Assembly: GCA_029210905.1 (NCBI GenBank)
Contig: JARGGF010000190.1
Span: 1 to 7,557 of the forward strand
Reading direction: 5' to 3'
Source of the DNA: Bacteroidales bacterium
GTDB taxonomy: Bacteria > Bacteroidota > Bacteroidia > Bacteroidales > NBLH01
DNA length: 7,557 nt
Of this stretch, positions 5,105 to 7,557 are shown in pieces (position 1 is the first letter of the stretch; each line of letters starts with the position of its first letter). A program made the position numbers and the translations under genes. The notes below the pieces were generated by a model. It made no database searches. It saw nothing but the letters and a program-made list of their open reading frames with translations, and was not told the origin of the DNA.

Positions 5105-6229
5105 TTATTTTGCCCGCAATTGAAAACCTGAAATTGACTGAATGAGTTTCTGTGAAGAAATATCTAATTCTTCAGCTTTATGATTTATTTTGTCCATTTC
5201 GGAACTACTGTTTTGTATCATTCTATTAAGTGCCTGAATGGCGAGGTTAATTTGCTGTACACTTGAATTTTGTTCAATACTGGCATTTGAAATTTCTTTT
5301 ATCAACTCAGTAGTTAAGGTGGCTTCATCTACAATATCATTTAATTGAGCACCCGAATTTTTTGATAATCCCAGGACTTTATTCGATACATTTTCCACTT
5401 CACGGGCAGCTTTATTACTTGATTCAGCCAATTTTCGTACTTCTTGTGCAACTACAGCAAAACCACGTCCGGCATCACCGGCTCTAGAAGCTTCCACTGC
5501 AGCGTTAAGCGCCAAAATATTGGTCTGAAAAGCAATATCGTTAATTAATTTTACCTTTCCAGCCACCTCGCTCATGGCTTCAATTGACTGCAAAGTAGAA
5601 CGGTTTCCTTGTTTAATTGCATTAGTTGTTCTTGCTGAAATAGCCTCAGTTCGTTGAGAATTTTCAGTATTTTGCTGAATGGTTGCTGCAATCTCCTCCA
5701 TGGTGGCAGATATTTCTTCTATTGAAGAAGATTGCGAAGAGGTATTGTTAATCAAAGAACTCATTATGCTGTTTAACTCCTGGCTAATTCTGTTCAATTC
5801 CATGGAGTTTTGCCGAATGTCACCAATCATTTGATGCAGGTTAAGCGCAAGTGAATTAATTGAGTTTGCCAAAATTCCAACCTCATCATTCCGGTTGGAA
5901 TATTTTTCAGTAATTTGGATATTAACATCACCCTTGGTGAGTTTAGTCAAATCATGAATCATCTCGTTTAAGGGGGTCTTTACTAATCTGGATGCCAGAT
6001 ATATTCCGAGTCCTACTCCAATAATTCCAACAGGAAGTGCTATTGCCTGAGGATAAAAATCCAATTGAATCCTGGCAGAATTATTCACTGATGTAAATAA
6101 CAGGGTAATTACCCAAATTGCTCCAATTTCCCTAAAAACGGAATTTTTAAACAATACTCTCATTAAAATAATGGCTACAGGAATCCCGACCACCAACATA
6201 ATCAGTACAGACTTTAAAAAAGGGCTCAT
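5105..6229 (-). CDS. Methyl-accepting chemotaxis protein without a periplasmic sensor domain (copy 1)
   Basis: This is a 374-residue membrane chemoreceptor. Three hydrophobic helices (about 7-26, 34-50 and 62-82) with only short loops replace the usual two helices and ligand-binding domain. Positive residues after helix 1 (R24, K28, R33) and after helix 3 put the N-terminus outside and the rest inside. A HAMP domain follows (about 83-136; P86, GD at 100-101, NDEVG at 114-118). Two methylation-type sites are visible, SSSIEEISAT (167-176) and SATMEEIAAT (174-183), and then the signalling tip, DIAFQTNILALNAAVEAS (231-248) with AGRGFAVVAQEV (253-264), which should bind CheA and CheW. There is no NWETF-like tether at the C-terminus (ends FQLRAK). 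ATG 6229 gives the same length as its neighbour. It is downstream of, and a paralogue of, the receptor at 6382-7506. What it senses is unknown; membrane, redox or internal signals are possible. Confidence 0.93.
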   Translation of the reverse strand: MSPFLKSVLIMLVVGIPVAIILMRVLFKNSVFREIGAIWVITLLFTSVNNSARIQLDFYPQAIALPVGIIGVGLGIYLASRLVKTPLNEMIHDLTKLTKGDVNIQITEKYSNRNDEVGILANSINSLALNLHQMIGDIRQNSMELNRISQELNSIMSSLINNTSSQSSSIEEISATMEEIAATIQQNTENSQRTEAISARTTNAIKQGNRSTLQSIEAMSEVAGKVKLINDIAFQTNILALNAAVEASRAGDAGRGFAVVAQEVRKLAESSNKAAREVENVSNKVLGLSKNSGAQLNDIVDEATLTTELIKEISNASIEQNSSVQQINLAIQALNRMIQNSSSEMDKINHKAEELDISSQKLIQSISGFQLRAK

Positions 6230-6251
6230 TGATATTTATTTTTCAATTATA

Positions 6252-6284
6252 AAAGAAAGACGGCTTTATTAAATTATAAAGCTG
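6252..6284 (-). terminator. Possible terminator between the two receptor genes
   Basis: On the minus strand, CAGCTTTAT (6284-6276) pairs with ATAAAGCCG (6269-6261) as nine pairs including one wobble, with a six-base loop, followed by TCTTTCTTTT. It would end the transcript of the upstream receptor gene, although the low GC content makes it weak. If the second receptor is transcribed from further upstream, this hairpin would instead be in its leader. The surrounding 152-base spacer shows no strong promoter; TATAATTG (6251-6244, minus strand) is a five-of-six match to the minus-7 element. Confidence 0.35.
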
Positions 6285-6381
6285 CTATAACAAAGCATTA
6301 TATTAAAAGCTTGCTACAAATTAAAGAAAAAAAACTCATAATCCTCAAACGGGATCATATTTTTGTATAATTAGTTGTTCC

Positions 6382-7506
6382 CTATTCCTTTCTAAGATGA
6401 AAAACCGCTACCTGATCATTTAACTTTTTAGCAGAACTGGAAAGAAAAGCGGCTTTTGCATTAATTTTTTCAGCTTCGGAGGTATTGTTTTGAATCATTT
6501 TGTTTAGTACCTGAATCGAATCATTAATTTGTTGAATATTTGTATTTTGATCAATACTTGCAGAAGCGATTTCTCTAATTAGTCCCGATGTTTCATTTGC
6601 ATCTTCAATAATATTTGTCAATTTAATTCCGGCAGATTCTGAAATTCGAAAAACTTTGCTGGTCACTGATTCTATTTGCTGTGCAGCATTGTTACTTCGC
6701 TCTGCAAGTTTTTTAACTTCATTGGCCACTACAGCAAAACCTTTGCCAGCTTCACCAGCATGTGAGGCTTCTACTGCTGCATTTAAAGCTAGTATGTTGG
6801 TTTGGAAAGCGATATCATTAATTAATTTTACTTTATCGGTAACTTCCTTCATGGCAGCTATTGATTCTTCAGTCGATTTATTCCCTTCTCTGATAGCCTC
6901 AATAGTTTTTAGAGTGCTTGAACTTGTTTTTTGAGAATTATCAGAGTTCATTGTCACGATAGAGGCAATTTCTTCCATTGTTGAAGAAATTTCCTCAATG
7001 GAAGAGGCCTGAGTGGAAGTATTTTCAGTCATTGTGCTCATAATCTCACTTAAATCTTCACTTACCATCATCAAATCCTTTGAATTTTTTTTGATGTTAC
7101 CTAAGATTTTATTCAGATTTAATGAAATTAAATTAATTGATTCGGCCAGGGAACCAATCTCATCCTTTCGGCTTGAGTATAAATTAGTTATTTTTATATC
7201 TATATCCCCGGTTGATATTTTCTTTAAATCACCCATCATAGCCTTTAAGGGATCACGTAACATTCTCGAAGCAACATATACTGAAACTGTCAAAATTAAA
7301 GTAGTCATTGGAACTGAAAATGCGCTTGTCCAGGCCTCGAACTCAATTCGCGCTGTCCAGTTTATGGCCGATAAAATTACACTTACTACCCAAATTGCAC
7401 TTATTTTACCAAAAAGGGAATTTTTGAACAAGACCTTAATTAATACAATAGAAATTGGAATTGCCAGAAGAATAAGACGGAGCGACGAAAAGATAAAATC
7501 TTCCAT
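6382..7506 (-). CDS. Methyl-accepting chemotaxis protein without a periplasmic sensor domain (copy 2)
   Basis: This is a second 374-residue receptor with the same plan as its downstream neighbour: three N-terminal membrane helices (about 7-26, 34-50 and 62-82) with short loops, HAMP (about 83-136; P86, GD at 100-101, KDEIG at 114-118), methylation-type sites ASSIEEISST (167-176) and SSTMEEIAS (174-182), and the signalling tip from 225 on, where residues 225-248 are identical in both proteins. By hand alignment about half of all positions are identical, with no gap. Conservation is lowest in the membrane region (44-80), in part of the methylation helix (183-200) and near the C-terminus, so the input parts have diverged more than the CheA-binding tip. 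The C-terminus (FHLRKE) lacks a CheR/CheB tether. ATG 7506 is the start; no clear promoter is visible in the remaining 51 bases, which hold a small palindrome. Confidence 0.93.
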   Translation of the reverse strand: MEDFIFSSLRLILLAIPISIVLIKVLFKNSLFGKISAIWVVSVILSAINWTARIEFEAWTSAFSVPMTTLILTVSVYVASRMLRDPLKAMMGDLKKISTGDIDIKITNLYSSRKDEIGSLAESINLISLNLNKILGNIKKNSKDLMMVSEDLSEIMSTMTENTSTQASSIEEISSTMEEIASIVTMNSDNSQKTSSSTLKTIEAIREGNKSTEESIAAMKEVTDKVKLINDIAFQTNILALNAAVEASHAGEAGKGFAVVANEVKKLAERSNNAAQQIESVTSKVFRISESAGIKLTNIIEDANETSGLIREIASASIDQNTNIQQINDSIQVLNKMIQNNTSEAEKINAKAAFLSSSAKKLNDQVAVFHLRKE

Positions 7507-7526
7507 AATACAGGTTGTTAGATTAT

Positions 7527-7540
7527 TAGGGATTACCCTA
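7527..7540. repeat. Short palindrome upstream of receptor copy 2
   Basis: TAGGG (7527-7531) and CCCTA (7536-7540) are inverted copies around ATTA, ending 21 bases upstream of the ATG at 7506. The size and place would suit a small operator or a leader hairpin, but a single five-pair palindrome is weak evidence. Confidence 0.25.
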
Positions 7541-7557
7541 TGATTAATATAAGATAT

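Noticed and set aside
7013..7543. Open frame of 176 codons on the plus strand opposite receptor copy 2
   Set aside because: It is antisense to a well-supported chemoreceptor; its sequence mirrors that coding region and shows no domain of its own.
1..7557. Mobile element, defence island, CRISPR array or RNA gene
   Set aside because: No transposase, integrase, spaced direct-repeat array, tRNA cloverleaf or rRNA segment was seen on either strand.

Overview
This is an AT-rich chromosomal window that reads like a member of the Bacteroidota. The evidence is one strong and several weaker matches to the Bacteroidota promoter pattern (TTTG, about 19-21 bases, then TAnnTTTG), the near absence of purine-rich ribosome binding sites, a fused alpha/beta 2-oxoacid dehydrogenase E1 of the Bacteroidota type, and a Bacteroidota-like small membrane protein. 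I cannot place it below phylum. No RNA gene, insertion sequence, CRISPR array or phage gene is visible.

Layout. Bases 1-263 hold the C-terminal end of sucD (succinyl-CoA ligase alpha), followed by a clear intrinsic terminator. A small secreted protein with four WxxGxW repeats follows on the plus strand (430-738). It converges, across a repeat-rich spacer that can fold into a long AT hairpin, on a minus-strand pair: a DUF3820 protein (898-1122) and a divergent cytidylate kinase-like protein (1181-1873). Next is a 300-base stretch without an established gene; it carries a plausible plus-strand promoter and a 46-codon ORF. A 73-residue membrane-anchored protein (2212-2433, minus) has the best promoter in the window.

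Across a 210-base divergent control region lies the largest gene, an 807-residue fused E1 (2644-5067, plus). It converges closely on two minus-strand chemoreceptor genes (5105-6229 and 6382-7506). These two are tandem paralogues of identical length, 374 residues, that align end to end without gaps. They have three predicted N-terminal membrane helices, a HAMP domain and a full signalling hairpin, but no periplasmic ligand-binding domain.

How the genes relate. SucD and the fused E1 belong to central acyl-CoA metabolism (TCA cycle; probably branched-chain 2-oxoacid oxidation, which in this phylum can supply starters for iso-fatty acids), but they are far apart and not an operon. The two receptors form the only obviously co-functional pair; their CheA, CheW and adaptation partners are not in the window. 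I see ordinary core-genome content with a few points worth checking, chiefly the duplicated ligand-domain-free receptors, the kinase-like protein with altered motifs and the small ORF with its own promoter. I do not see convincing evidence of a new multi-gene system.
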